Part shown: in pieces, positions 18,499 to 26,402 of the stretch
Layout: the number at the start of each line of letters is the position of its first letter
Numbering within the stretch: the stretch's first letter is position 1
Assembly: GCF_009901525.1 (NCBI RefSeq)
Contig: NZ_CP019288.1
Span: 4,307,501 to 4,371,500 of the forward strand
Source of the DNA: Kordia antarctica
GTDB taxonomy: Bacteria; Bacteroidota; Bacteroidia; Flavobacteriales; Flavobacteriaceae
DNA length: 64,000 nucleotides
Direction: 5' to 3'
Translations under genes and position numbers: made by a program
Notes under the pieces: model-generated
Databases searched by the model: none
What the model was told of the DNA's origin: nothing
The model's input: only the letters and a program-made list of their open reading frames with translations

Positions 18499-18528
18499 CA
18501 AATGTATGAAAATCTACTTACATACAAA
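18499..18528 (-). promoter_or_regulatory. metK promoter
   Basis: On the minus strand TTTG (18525-18528), an 18-base spacer and TACATTTG (18499-18506) are a perfect Bacteroidetes promoter. The transcript would begin near 18493, immediately before the candidate riboswitch. Confidence 0.7.
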
Positions 18529-18618
18529 CAACAAAAAAATATAAATTCATATTTAGTTTAAAAATTGTTAAAAATAACTTTTTTTAAAAAATATTAGGAT
18601 ATTAAATAATTATGACTT

Positions 18619-18626
18619 TATATTTG
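18619..18626 (+). promoter_or_regulatory. Minus-7 box of the metY leader transcript
   Basis: TATATTTG is an exact minus-7 consensus, 20 bases before the ATG of the first Cys/Met leader ORF. The minus-33 element is weak (TTAGG region near 18592). A leader peptide starting so close to the transcript 5' end fits attenuation control. Confidence 0.55.
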
Positions 18627-18645
18627 TAACAAACAAAGACGAAAA

Positions 18646-18720
18646 ATGTTTACTAAAGTTTTCAATATGTGTTGTATGATGTGTTGCAGAAATGCCACAG
18701 AGGACACTATTGTACGATAA
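18646..18720 (+). CDS. Cys/Met-rich leader peptide 1 (attenuator ORF)
   Basis: A 24-codon ORF with seven consecutive codons reading MCCMMCC (codons 8-14), that is four Cys and three Met, followed by RNATEDTIVR and TAA. It lies directly after a promoter box and 27 bases before a strong terminator. CAGAGG at 18698-18703, in codons just past the Cys run, is identical to part of the terminator 3' arm and can pair with CCTCTG of its 5' arm. A ribosome stalled for charged tRNA-Cys or tRNA-Met would leave CAGAGG free and favour antitermination. Downstream is metY, the homocysteine-forming sulfhydrylase. The function is inferred from architecture. The peptide itself probably has no activity. Confidence 0.65.
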   Translation: MFTKVFNMCCMMCCRNATEDTIVR

Positions 18721-18747
18721 TTTTAAAAGAACATCTATCAATAATTT

Positions 18748-18775
18748 AAGCCTCTGCCAACGCAGAGGCTTTTTT
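18748..18775 (+). terminator. Attenuator terminator 1
   Basis: AAGCCTCTGC at 18748-18757 pairs with GCAGAGGCTT at 18762-18771 with a four-base loop, and T continues to 18775. Its 5' arm can alternatively pair with CAGAGG inside leader peptide ORF 1. Confidence 0.85.
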
Positions 18776-18813
18776 CATGATTATATTTTAAGTTAATTTT
18801 TTTTCAAAAACCA

Positions 18814-18939
18814 ATGATGACAATTTTTCAAATAGCGAAAATCAAAACTACAATGACACTAAGTTGTTGTATATTGGTTATGTGCATGACATGCTGTAGC
18901 CAAGTTCGCTGGTATCGAAAAGTTCCTGATAAACTTTAA
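18814..18939 (+). CDS. Cys/Met-rich leader peptide 2 (second attenuator ORF)
   Basis: A 41-codon ORF with ATG at 18814 and the central run SCCILVMCMTCC (codons 17-28), five Cys and two Met, followed by WYRKVPDKL. It lies between attenuator terminator 1 and a second terminator, in tandem before metY. Hydrophobic residues around CC could suggest a tiny lipoprotein. The tandem position, the matching Cys/Met enrichment and the terminator directly after it favour a leader ORF. Complementarity between the post-Cys codons (CGAAAAGTTCC) and the terminator 5' arm is only partial, about 8 of 11 positions, so the switch is less clear than in leader 1. Confidence 0.5.
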   Translation: MMTIFQIAKIKTTMTLSCCILVMCMTCCSQVRWYRKVPDKL

Positions 18940-18960
18940 ACAGTTTCTCGCATCTATAAA

Positions 18961-19007
18961 AAAAGGTTCTTTTGGTAAACGCACTTCCAAAAAGAACCTT
19001 TTTTTAT
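18961..19007 (+). terminator. Attenuator terminator 2
   Basis: AAAGGTTCTTTTGG from 18962 pairs with CCAAAAAGAACCTTT ending about 19001, with one bulged A, followed by T to 19005. It is a strong hairpin 22 bases after leader ORF 2 and before metY. Confidence 0.85.
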
Positions 19008-19014
19008 TTGGTTG

Positions 19015-19145
19015 AAAGTTAAAAGTTAAAAGTTAAAAGTTAAAAGTTAAAAGTTAAAAGTTGAAAGTGAAGTTAAAAGTGAAAAGTGAAAAGTGAAGTT
19101 GAAAGTGAAAAGTGAAAAGTGAAGTTGAAAGTGAAGTTGAAAGTG
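19015..19145. repeat. Heptanucleotide tandem repeat (AAAGTTA and variants)
   Basis: About seven near-perfect copies of the 7-base unit AAAGTTA pass into degenerate AAAGTGA/AAGTTGA copies. It lies in the untranslated stretch between attenuator terminator 2 and metY and has no coding potential. The same unit recurs near 24190, 24340, 24480, 38690 and 45005. Confidence 0.8.
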
Positions 19146-19194
19146 GAACAAATCAACACACAACCGAATTAACGAACAACAAACAAACAACAAA

Positions 19195-19413
19195 CAAAAA
19201 ATATAAATTCACACATTAATAAAAGAGCAAAGAACATAGAATATAGAGCAAAGATAGAATCAACAAATAACCAAATTAACAAACAACAAACAACAAACAA
19301 CAAACAAACAACGAACAAAAAATATAAATTCACAGATTAATAAAAGATAAAAGAGCAAAGAACATAGAATATAGAGCAAAGATAGAATCAACAAATAACC
19401 AAATTAACAAACA
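19195..19413. repeat. Tandem duplication in the metY leader
   Basis: About 92 bases (AATATAAATTCACA ... AAATTAACAAACAA) occur at about 19195-19286 and again at about 19315-19413. They are separated by AACAAAC heptamers. The second copy has an extra seven-base unit (ATAAAAG). No gene lies here, and the only downstream target is metY. Confidence 0.7.
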
Positions 19414-19436
19414 ATACATAACAAACACACAACAAT

Positions 19437-20732
19437 ATGAGCACACAAAAATTCGCAACAAAAGCATTACACGCAGGACACGATACCAAAGCAAACGGAG
19501 GAACACGAGCTGTACCAATTTATCAATCAACAGCATTTGTATTCAACAATTCGGATCATGCGTCAAACTTATTTGCATTGGCTGAACCTGGAAACATTTA
19601 TACCAGAATTAACAATCCAACCAATGACATTTTAGAACAACGATTAGCAGCTTTAGAAGGTGGAATTGCTGCCGTTGTAACCGCTTCCGGAGCTTCCGCA
19701 ATTGCAACAACATTGTTAACATTATTACGCGCAGGCGATCATATTGTAGCTTCAAGTAGTTTATATGGCGGAACGTATAATTTGTTAAATGTTACGCTTC
19801 CGCGATTGGGAATTACGACAACTTTTGTAAATCCTGATGACGAAAACAGTTTCAGCGATGCTGTGAAAGAAAACACAAGAGTCGTTTTTATTGAATCTTT
19901 AGGGAATCCGAAATTAGATGTTTTAGACCTTGAGAAAATTTCGGCGCAAGCCAAAGCAAACAAAATTCCATTAATCGTTGACAATACGATTGCCACACCA
20001 TACTTATTAAACCCGATAAAATACGGCGCAAACATTGTTATTCACTCACTCACAAAATACATCAACGGAAACGGAACTGCGTTAGGTGGCGCTATCATTG
20101 ACGCAGGAACCTTCGATTGGACCAACGGAAAATTCCCAGAATTTACAGAACCTTCTGCAGGTTATCACGGTTTAGTGTATAGCGAAGCACTAAAAGAAGC
20201 AGCATTTATTGCCAAAGTTCGTATTGAAGGATTGCGCGATTTTGGTTCGGCATTAAGTCCATTCAATGCATTTCAAATCATTCAAGGATTGGAAACGCTG
20301 CCAATTCGTATCAAACAACACAGTCAAAATGCATTGGAATTAGCAACATGGTTGCAAAAGCAAGAAGCCGTTGCTTGGGTAAACTATCCAGCATTAGATA
20401 CTAGTAAATATCAAGCATTAGCTAAAAAATACTTACCAAAAGGGCAAAGTGGAATTGTAACATTCGGAATCAAAGCAGGGTTTGAAGCAGCAAAACGCAT
20501 TGCAGACGAAACCGTAGTTTTCTCGCTTTTAGCAAATATTGGCGATACAAAATCACTCATCATTCATCCTGCAAGTACAACGCATCAACAATTGACAACG
20601 GAACAACAAGCTTCCACAGGTGTCACACAAGATTTAATTCGTTTGTCAGTTGGTTTGGAAGATATTGAAGATTTAAAAACTGATTTAAAAACCGTTTTTG
20701 ATAAGATAATCGCAGGAATTCCAGCATCATAA
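19437..20732 (+). CDS. metY: O-acetylhomoserine sulfhydrylase
   Basis: The 431-residue protein is a Cys/Met-metabolism PLP enzyme. It has ALHAGHDT at the start, the substrate motif YTRINNPTNDILEQR, and the PLP lysine in VIHSLTKYINGNGTALGG. The length above 420 and the inserts around residues 220-240 are typical of MetY rather than cystathionine gamma-synthase. It condenses O-acetylhomoserine with sulfide to make homocysteine. metX, 10 bases downstream, supplies O-acetylhomoserine. Transcription must pass two tandem Cys/Met leader-terminator units, so expression probably rises when Cys or Met tRNA is uncharged. Confidence 0.93.
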   Translation: MSTQKFATKALHAGHDTKANGGTRAVPIYQSTAFVFNNSDHASNLFALAEPGNIYTRINNPTNDILEQRLAALEGGIAAVVTASGASAIATTLLTLLRAGDHIVASSSLYGGTYNLLNVTLPRLGITTTFVNPDDENSFSDAVKENTRVVFIESLGNPKLDVLDLEKISAQAKANKIPLIVDNTIATPYLLNPIKYGANIVIHSLTKYINGNGTALGGAIIDAGTFDWTNGKFPEFTEPSAGYHGLVYSEALKEAAFIAKVRIEGLRDFGSALSPFNAFQIIQGLETLPIRIKQHSQNALELATWLQKQEAVAWVNYPALDTSKYQALAKKYLPKGQSGIVTFGIKAGFEAAKRIADETVVFSLLANIGDTKSLIIHPASTTHQQLTTEQQASTGVTQDLIRLSVGLEDIEDLKTDLKTVFDKIIAGIPAS

Positions 20733-20742
20733 AACCTATAAT

Positions 20743-21735
20743 TTGACACAAAAAATAGCACATATAACCATTGTAGATTTCTTTACGGAAAGTGGCGCGT
20801 ATTATCCGAATTTAAAGTTGAGTTATCAGCTCGAAGGTTTGGATAACGCGGATGCGCCAATTGTTTTAGTAAATCATGCCTTAACGGGGAATTCGGAAGT
20901 TACAGGCAAAAATGGTTGGTGGAATACGCTAATTGGCGATGAAAAATGTATTGATACGAATCACTTTAAAATTTTAAGTTTTGACATTCCTGGGAATGGT
21001 TTTTCGGGTGAAACTGGACCCATCAAACAATACAAAGATTTTGTTGCCAGAGATATTGCAAAAATTTTCATTAGAGGATTAGAACAGTTAAAAATCAATA
21101 CACTTTTTGCCGCTATTGGCGGATCATTAGGTGGTGGAATTGCTTGGGAAATGGCAGTTTTAGAACCAACTTTGATTCAAAATTTAATTCCGATTGCGTC
21201 TGATTGGAAATCTTCGGATTGGCTTATCGCGAATTGCTTCTTGCAGGAACGCATTCTGGAAAATTCTAGTCAACCAATTCAAGATGCGCGGATTCATGCG
21301 ATGTTGTGTTACCGAACGCCTTTTTCCTTAAAGGCAAAATTTCAGCGTACGCGAAACCAAGAGAAAAACGTATTCAATACGGAAAGTTGGTTGGCACATC
21401 ATGGAGAAAAATTGCAAGCGCGTTTTCAATTATCAGCATACAAATTGATGAATCGACTTTTAAAAACGATTGATATTACTAGAGATCGCGAAGCGTTTGA
21501 AAAAGTAGTTGCGCCAATTGCAGGAAATATTCACATTATTAGTATTAATACGGACATGTTTTTTTCGCCTGACGAAGATATAGAAACTTATAAAAGACTC
21601 AAGCTTGTCAAGGCAAATGTGCATCATTATGAAATACAATCTATTCACGGACATGACGCATTTTTAATAGAATACGAACAGTTGAGTAATTTACTCAAAA
21701 ATATATTTCAAGTTCAAAAATCATCCATCAAATAA
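20743..21735 (+). CDS. metX: Homoserine O-acetyltransferase (alpha/beta hydrolase fold)
   Basis: This 330-residue protein begins at a TTG (20743), because no ATG exists near the N-terminus. The nucleophile elbow is GGSLGGGIAWEMA, and the remaining triad residues are seen as NTDMFFSPDED (Asp) and SIHGHDAFLIEY (His). HALTGNSEVTGKNGWWNTLI matches the MetX oxyanion region. It acetylates homoserine from acetyl-CoA, feeding MetY. It lies 10 bases after metY and 10 bases before the aspartokinase/homoserine dehydrogenase gene, so the three form one operon. Confidence 0.92.
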   Translation: MTQKIAHITIVDFFTESGAYYPNLKLSYQLEGLDNADAPIVLVNHALTGNSEVTGKNGWWNTLIGDEKCIDTNHFKILSFDIPGNGFSGETGPIKQYKDFVARDIAKIFIRGLEQLKINTLFAAIGGSLGGGIAWEMAVLEPTLIQNLIPIASDWKSSDWLIANCFLQERILENSSQPIQDARIHAMLCYRTPFSLKAKFQRTRNQEKNVFNTESWLAHHGEKLQARFQLSAYKLMNRLLKTIDITRDREAFEKVVAPIAGNIHIISINTDMFFSPDEDIETYKRLKLVKANVHHYEIQSIHGHDAFLIEYEQLSNLLKNIFQVQKSSIK

Positions 21736-21745
21736 AAATATAGAT

Positions 21746-24148
21746 ATGAAAATATTAAAATTTGGTGGAAAATCACTCGCCAACGGAAAAGGAATTGAAA
21801 CTACAATCCAAATTATAAAGGAGAAGGCAATACGACAAGAAAGAATTGCAGTTGTATTGTCTGCGCGTGGAAATGCTACGGATGAATTGTTGGAAATGTT
21901 GGAAAAAGCGGCGCGAAAAGAAACGTATCGCGAAGAGTTGACAGCATTTAAAGCGTACCAAAGTCAAATAGCTACATCGGCGGATTGTTTAGAAGAATTT
22001 ACAACCTTGGAAAATTTACTTCAAGGCGTTTCTTTATTGGGCGATTATAGCGAAAAAATAAAAGATCAAATCATGTCGCTAGGCGAAATAATCGCTGCGA
22101 AATTGGTGACGAATTTGTTGCAAAAAGAAGGTGTAAACGCACATTTTACAGACACGAGAAGCTTGATAATAACAGACAATGTTTTTGGAAATGCGCGTCC
22201 TTTGGATTTGATTTCGAGAAAAAACATCATCAATCATTTTAAATCATATAATGGAACAACGGTCAATATTGTGACAGGTTTTATTGGCTCAAATCAAAAT
22301 AATGAAACGACTACTTTGGGCAGAAATGGAAGTAATTATACAGCGGCTTTATTAGCGAATTTTTTAGATGCTGAAGAATTACAAAACTACACACATGTGG
22401 ACGGAATTTTTACCGCAAACCCAGATTTGGTTGCTGATGCAAAAAAAATAGAAGCATTATCATTCAATGAGGCAAACGAATTGGCAAACTTTGGCGCACA
22501 CATTTTACATGCAAAAACCATTGTTCCATTAATAGAAAAAAACATTCCATTACGAATTTTAAATACATTCAATAGTTCGGATGGTGGAACTATTATTACA
22601 CAAAAAACAACGGCAAAAGGAATCAAATCAATTTCTGTTTTAGACAACGTAGTTTTGGTCAACTTAGAAGGTAGAGGTTTGCTTGGCAGAGTTGGAGTTG
22701 ATGCTCGAATTTTTAAAACCTTGAGCGAAAATGATATCAATGTCAGTATTATTTCGCAAGGTTCATCGGAACGTGGAATTGGCTTGGTCATCAATGCCAG
22801 CGAAGCTTCCAAAGCGATTGTCAGTTTGGAAAGAGAATTTGAAAATGACTTTTATACCAAAGATGTCAATAAAATATCAATCATTGATGATGTCGCTGTG
22901 ATTTCAATTGTGGGACAAGATTTAAGCGAATTTCACAAACCATATAATGCATTAATCAAAAATCAAATAGTTCCGATTCTGTTTAACAATACGGTTTCTG
23001 GCAAAAACGTGAGTTTGGTGGTAAAGAAGTCACAATTACACAAAGCTGTCAATGTGATTCACGGACAAATTTTCGGTGTTTCTAAAAAAATAAATATTGC
23101 TGTTTTTGGAAAAGGATTGGTTGGTGGCACATTGCTCGATCAAATTGTGAAAAGCAAAATAGCCATTTTAGACAAGAATAATATCAAATTAAATGTATTC
23201 GCTATTGCAGATTCACAACATGTTTATTTAAACAAAAACGGCACTGCGGACAATTGGCAAGATACATTTTCAAAAGAAAAAGTTGCGTACACGGTGCAAC
23301 AAATTATCGATTACTCAAAAATACATCACTTAGAAAATTTAATTGCGGTTGACACAACGGCAAGTAAAAAGTTTATTCATGATTATATACCTTTAGTTAA
23401 AAATGGCTTTGATTTGGTTTCGGCAAATAAAGTGGCAAATACGATTGAATATTCGTTCTATCAAGAATTACGGTTGGAACTTAAAAAGCATCAGAAGAAT
23501 TATTTGTACGAAACCAATGTTGGAGCTGGATTACCATTAATTGACACGATACGTTTATTACACAAATCGGGTGAAAGCATTAAGAAAATTCGCGGTGTAT
23601 TCTCAGGATCTTTAAGTTATTTATTTAATACTTTTTCTGTGGAAGATATTCCATTCAGTACGGTTTTGAAGCAAGCGGAAGAAAAAGGTTTTACTGAACC
23701 TGATGCGCGTGAAGATTTATCGGGAAATGATGTGGCTCGAAAATTATTAATCCTTGCCAGAGAATTGGATCTGAAGCATGAATTATCAGACATAAGCATT
23801 CAAAATTTATTGCCTGCGCATTTGCAAACGATCAGTTTACAGCAATTCAAAGAGAATATTTCAGATTTAGATGAAACCTTTAAACACATCAAAGCAAATC
23901 AGCAAGAAAATAATGTACTGCGTTACGTTGGCGATTTAGATACAGAAACAAAAATCTTGGAAGTCAAGCTAATTTCTGTGTCAAGCAACAGTGCATTGGG
24001 ACAAATAAAAGGTTCCGATTCTATTTTCGAAATTTACACAGAAGCGTACAAAGAACAACCATTAGTAATTCAAGGAGCTGGCGCTGGAGCAGCCGTAACA
24101 GCTAGAGGCGTTTTTGGAGATATTTTGCGATTAACAGAAAAATTATAA
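21746..24148 (+). CDS. thrA: Bifunctional aspartate kinase / homoserine dehydrogenase
   Basis: The 800-residue fusion has an aspartokinase domain at about residues 1-275 (KFGGKSLANG; GRNGSNYTAALLANFL; HVDGIFTANP), two ACT domains at about 305-450 and a homoserine dehydrogenase at about 455-800. The latter shows the NAD(P) motif FGKGLVGGTLLDQI and the catalytic regions SANKVANTIEYS and ETNVGAGLPLID. It performs the first and third steps from aspartate to homoserine. Placement after metY and metX suggests this copy serves methionine synthesis. ACT domains imply allosteric feedback. The terminal codons (LTEKL) are copied in the downstream repeats. Confidence 0.93.
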   Translation: MKILKFGGKSLANGKGIETTIQIIKEKAIRQERIAVVLSARGNATDELLEMLEKAARKETYREELTAFKAYQSQIATSADCLEEFTTLENLLQGVSLLGDYSEKIKDQIMSLGEIIAAKLVTNLLQKEGVNAHFTDTRSLIITDNVFGNARPLDLISRKNIINHFKSYNGTTVNIVTGFIGSNQNNETTTLGRNGSNYTAALLANFLDAEELQNYTHVDGIFTANPDLVADAKKIEALSFNEANELANFGAHILHAKTIVPLIEKNIPLRILNTFNSSDGGTIITQKTTAKGIKSISVLDNVVLVNLEGRGLLGRVGVDARIFKTLSENDINVSIISQGSSERGIGLVINASEASKAIVSLEREFENDFYTKDVNKISIIDDVAVISIVGQDLSEFHKPYNALIKNQIVPILFNNTVSGKNVSLVVKKSQLHKAVNVIHGQIFGVSKKINIAVFGKGLVGGTLLDQIVKSKIAILDKNNIKLNVFAIADSQHVYLNKNGTADNWQDTFSKEKVAYTVQQIIDYSKIHHLENLIAVDTTASKKFIHDYIPLVKNGFDLVSANKVANTIEYSFYQELRLELKKHQKNYLYETNVGAGLPLIDTIRLLHKSGESIKKIRGVFSGSLSYLFNTFSVEDIPFSTVLKQAEEKGFTEPDAREDLSGNDVARKLLILARELDLKHELSDISIQNLLPAHLQTISLQQFKENISDLDETFKHIKANQQENNVLRYVGDLDTETKILEVKLISVSSNSALGQIKGSDSIFEIYTEAYKEQPLVIQGAGAGAAVTARGVFGDILRLTEKL

Positions 24149-24755
24149 ATTATAAATGTTGAATTTTAAATGTAAAAGTGTTTTGCAAAAAAAAGTTAAA
24201 AGTTAGAAGTGATAAGTGAAAGTTGAAAGTGAAAAACTAAAAGTGGAACAAATAGCGAATTAACGAGCAAACAAAAGTTTATAAGTTCAATGGTTTATGA
24301 GTTTAGTATTTGTAATGAACATCGAACAACATAAAAGTTGAAAGTTGAAAGTGAAAAGTGTAAAGGGAAAAATTGATAGTGTAAACGAATTAACAAACAG
24401 GCAAAAAACAAATTAACAGAAAAATTATAAATTATAAATGTTGAATTTTAAATGTAAAAGTGTTTTGCAAAAAAAAAAGTTAAAAGTTAAAAGTTAGAAG
24501 TGATAAGTGAAAGTTGAAAGTGAAAAACTAAAAGTGGAACAAATAGCGAATTAACGAGCAAACAAAAGTTTATAAGTTTAAAGGTTTATGAATTTAGTAT
24601 TTGTAATGAACATCGAACAACATAAAAGTTAATAGTTAAAAGTGAAAAGGGAAAAATTGATAGTGTAAACGAATAAACAAACAGGCAAAAAACAAATTAA
24701 CAGAAAAATTATAAATTATAAATGCTGAATTATAAATGTAAAAGTAATTTCGCTT
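24131..24755. repeat. Tandem duplication of about 283 bp carrying the thrA 3' end
   Basis: The block starting TTAACAGAAAAATTATAA, the last codons of thrA, begins at 24131, again at 24413 and partly at 24697, giving periods of 282 and 284 bases. Copies differ by scattered substitutions and by heptamer number. The 699-base gap between thrA and metZ consists of this duplication plus heptamer arrays. No gene is visible in it. Confidence 0.8.
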
Positions 24756-24843
24756 AACAAGCAACAAGCAACAAGCAACAAGCAACAAGCAACAAGCAAC
24801 AAGCAACAAGCAACAAGCAACAAGCAACAAGCAACAAGCAACA
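24756..24843. repeat. Perfect heptamer array (AACAAGC)n
   Basis: About twelve uninterrupted copies of the 7-base unit AACAAGC end four bases before the metZ ATG and so occupy its ribosome-binding region. On the opposite strand the array reads as a spurious Cys/Leu-rich ORF with a 21-base period. Such an array is prone to length change by slippage. Confidence 0.9.
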
Positions 24844-24847
24844 AAAA

Positions 24848-26017
24848 ATGAACTCAAAACACATAGAAACACAAGCGATTCGAACACAAATGGAACGCTC
24901 CTCTTTCTTAGAACATTCCAATCCGTTATATCTTACTTCAAGTTTTGTTTTTGAAGATGCAGAAGATATGCGCGCTTCCTTTGCGGAAGAAAAAACACGA
25001 AATATTTATAGCCGATTTACCAATCCGAATACATCTGAATTTGTTTCTAAAATTTGCAAAATGGAAGGCGCAGAAGATGGACATGCATTTGCAACTGGAA
25101 TGTCTGCGGTGTTTTCCACATTTGCGGCATTGTTGAATAGTGGCGATCACATTGTATCATCGCGTTCTATATTTGGATCAACACATAGTTTATTTACAAA
25201 GTTTTTACCTAAGTGGAATATAGAAACAAGCTATTTCAAAATAAATGAAGTAGAAAAAATAGAAGCATTAATTCAGCCAAATACAAAAGTTATTTATGCA
25301 GAATCGCCAACGAATCCTGCAGTTGATATTTTAGATTTAGAAGTTTTAGGGAAAATTGCCAAAAAGCATAAGTTGCTTTTAGTTATAGACAATTGTTTTG
25401 CAACACCATATTTACAACAACCAATTAAATTTGGTGCGGATTTAGTCATTCATTCTGCAACAAAACTCATTGACGGACAAGGTCGTGTTTTAGGTGGCGT
25501 AACAGTTGGTCGCCCAGATTTGATTCGGGAAATTTATCTATTTTCAAGAAACACAGGTCCTGCAATGTCGCCGTTTAATGCGTGGGTTTTATCTAAAAGT
25601 TTAGAAACGTTGGTTGTCAGAGTGGACAGACATTGTGAAAACGCGCTGAAAGTGGCGGAGTTTTTAGAAAATCATTCAAAAATAAACTTTGTAAAATATC
25701 CGTTTCTAAAATCGCATCCGCAATACGAAATTGCTAAAAAGCAAATGAAACTTGGAGGAAACGTAGTTGCTTTCGAAGTCAAAGGTGGCGTTGAAGCGGG
25801 ACGAAAATTTCTGAATGCTATAAAAATGTGTTCGTTATCTGCCAATTTGGGCGATACGCGAAGTATTGTAACGCATCCAGCTTCTACGACGCATAGTAAA
25901 CTTTCTGTGGAGGATCGTTTGGAAACAGGCATTACAGACGGACTTATTCGTGTTTCTGTTGGATTAGAAAATATAAATGATATTATAGAAGATTTAAACC
26001 AAGCATTAGAGAACTAA
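24848..26017 (+). CDS. metZ: Trans-sulfuration PLP enzyme, O-succinyl/acetylhomoserine sulfhydrylase type
   Basis: A 389-residue Cys/Met-metabolism PLP enzyme, with IYSRFTNPNTSEF at the substrate site, the PLP lysine in VIHSATKLIDGQGRVLGG, and the GDTRSIVTHPASTTHS block. It is shorter than MetY and closer to MetZ/cystathionine gamma-synthase. A heptamer array abuts its ATG, leaving no recognisable Shine-Dalgarno sequence. It sits between the homoserine branch and the sulfate reduction genes. Direct sulfhydrylation is my preferred role, and cystathionine gamma-synthase activity cannot be excluded. Confidence 0.8.
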   Translation: MNSKHIETQAIRTQMERSSFLEHSNPLYLTSSFVFEDAEDMRASFAEEKTRNIYSRFTNPNTSEFVSKICKMEGAEDGHAFATGMSAVFSTFAALLNSGDHIVSSRSIFGSTHSLFTKFLPKWNIETSYFKINEVEKIEALIQPNTKVIYAESPTNPAVDILDLEVLGKIAKKHKLLLVIDNCFATPYLQQPIKFGADLVIHSATKLIDGQGRVLGGVTVGRPDLIREIYLFSRNTGPAMSPFNAWVLSKSLETLVVRVDRHCENALKVAEFLENHSKINFVKYPFLKSHPQYEIAKKQMKLGGNVVAFEVKGGVEAGRKFLNAIKMCSLSANLGDTRSIVTHPASTTHSKLSVEDRLETGITDGLIRVSVGLENINDIIEDLNQALEN

Positions 26018-26091
26018 CATCTTACCCTTGAAACTTTAAAAATATAACACTTTTTAACGCAAAACGATAGTGCTGTTCATCTAAATACATA

Positions 26092-26099
26092 TATATTTG
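26092..26099 (+). promoter_or_regulatory. Minus-7 box of the sulfate assimilation operon
   Basis: TATATTTG exactly matches the minus-7 consensus. It is 51 bases before the DUF2061 ATG and immediately upstream of the CTACCA/TGGTAG inverted repeat. Confidence 0.55.
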
Positions 26100-26108
26100 T
26101 CAAATAGC

Positions 26109-26134
26109 CTACCAACTCTATGGGTTAATGGTAG
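26109..26134. promoter_or_regulatory. Inverted repeat at the transcript start of the sulfate operon
   Basis: CTACCA at 26109-26114 and TGGTAG at 26129-26134 flank 14 bases, with AAC/GTT extending the symmetry. It begins about ten bases after the minus-7 box, a typical place for a repressor operator or a leader hairpin. The cognate factor is unknown. Confidence 0.45.
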
Positions 26135-26149
26135 TTTAATTGAAACAAA

Positions 26150-26401
26150 ATGATTTTAAATCAAATAATTAGAAATAAAAGCGATTATGCAACAGATATA
26201 AGTTCTGAGAAACCGCTGCGAAGTTTTGTGAAATCACTTAGTTGGAGAGTCATAGGAACATTAGATACGGTTTTGATTTCTTGGTTGGTTACAGGAACAT
26301 TAAGTGTTGCATTTGCAATAGGATCTATAGAAATGATTACAAAAATGGTGTTATACTTTTTTCATGAAAGGTTATGGAACATTATAAAATGGGGGAAATA
26401 A
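26150..26401 (+). CDS. DUF2061 small membrane protein
   Basis: The 83-residue protein has RSFVKSLSWRVIGTLDTVLI and a second helix (LSVAFAIGSIEMITKMVLYF) ending FFHERLWNIIKWGK, which is the DUF2061 signature. Two membrane segments are expected. The family is often found beside cysDNH genes, here two bases before cysH, which suggests a membrane role linked to sulfate assimilation. No biochemical activity is established. Confidence 0.88.
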   Translation: MILNQIIRNKSDYATDISSEKPLRSFVKSLSWRVIGTLDTVLISWLVTGTLSVAFAIGSIEMITKMVLYFFHERLWNIIKWGK

Positions 26402-26402
26402 A

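Noticed and set aside
18814-18939. Leader ORF 2 as a tiny lipoprotein
   Set aside because: It has Cys pairs after hydrophobic residues, but no typical charged N-region and lipobox, and it is in tandem with another Cys/Met leader and terminator. The leader role is preferred.
24756-24843. Possible CRISPR-like array
   Set aside because: Units are seven bases with no spacers, and no cas genes are nearby. It is a simple tandem repeat.
24636-24887. Minus-strand ORF with VACCLLL repeats before metZ
   Set aside because: It is the (AACAAGC)n heptamer array read in reverse. The 21-base period creates the peptide repeat and there is no independent coding evidence.
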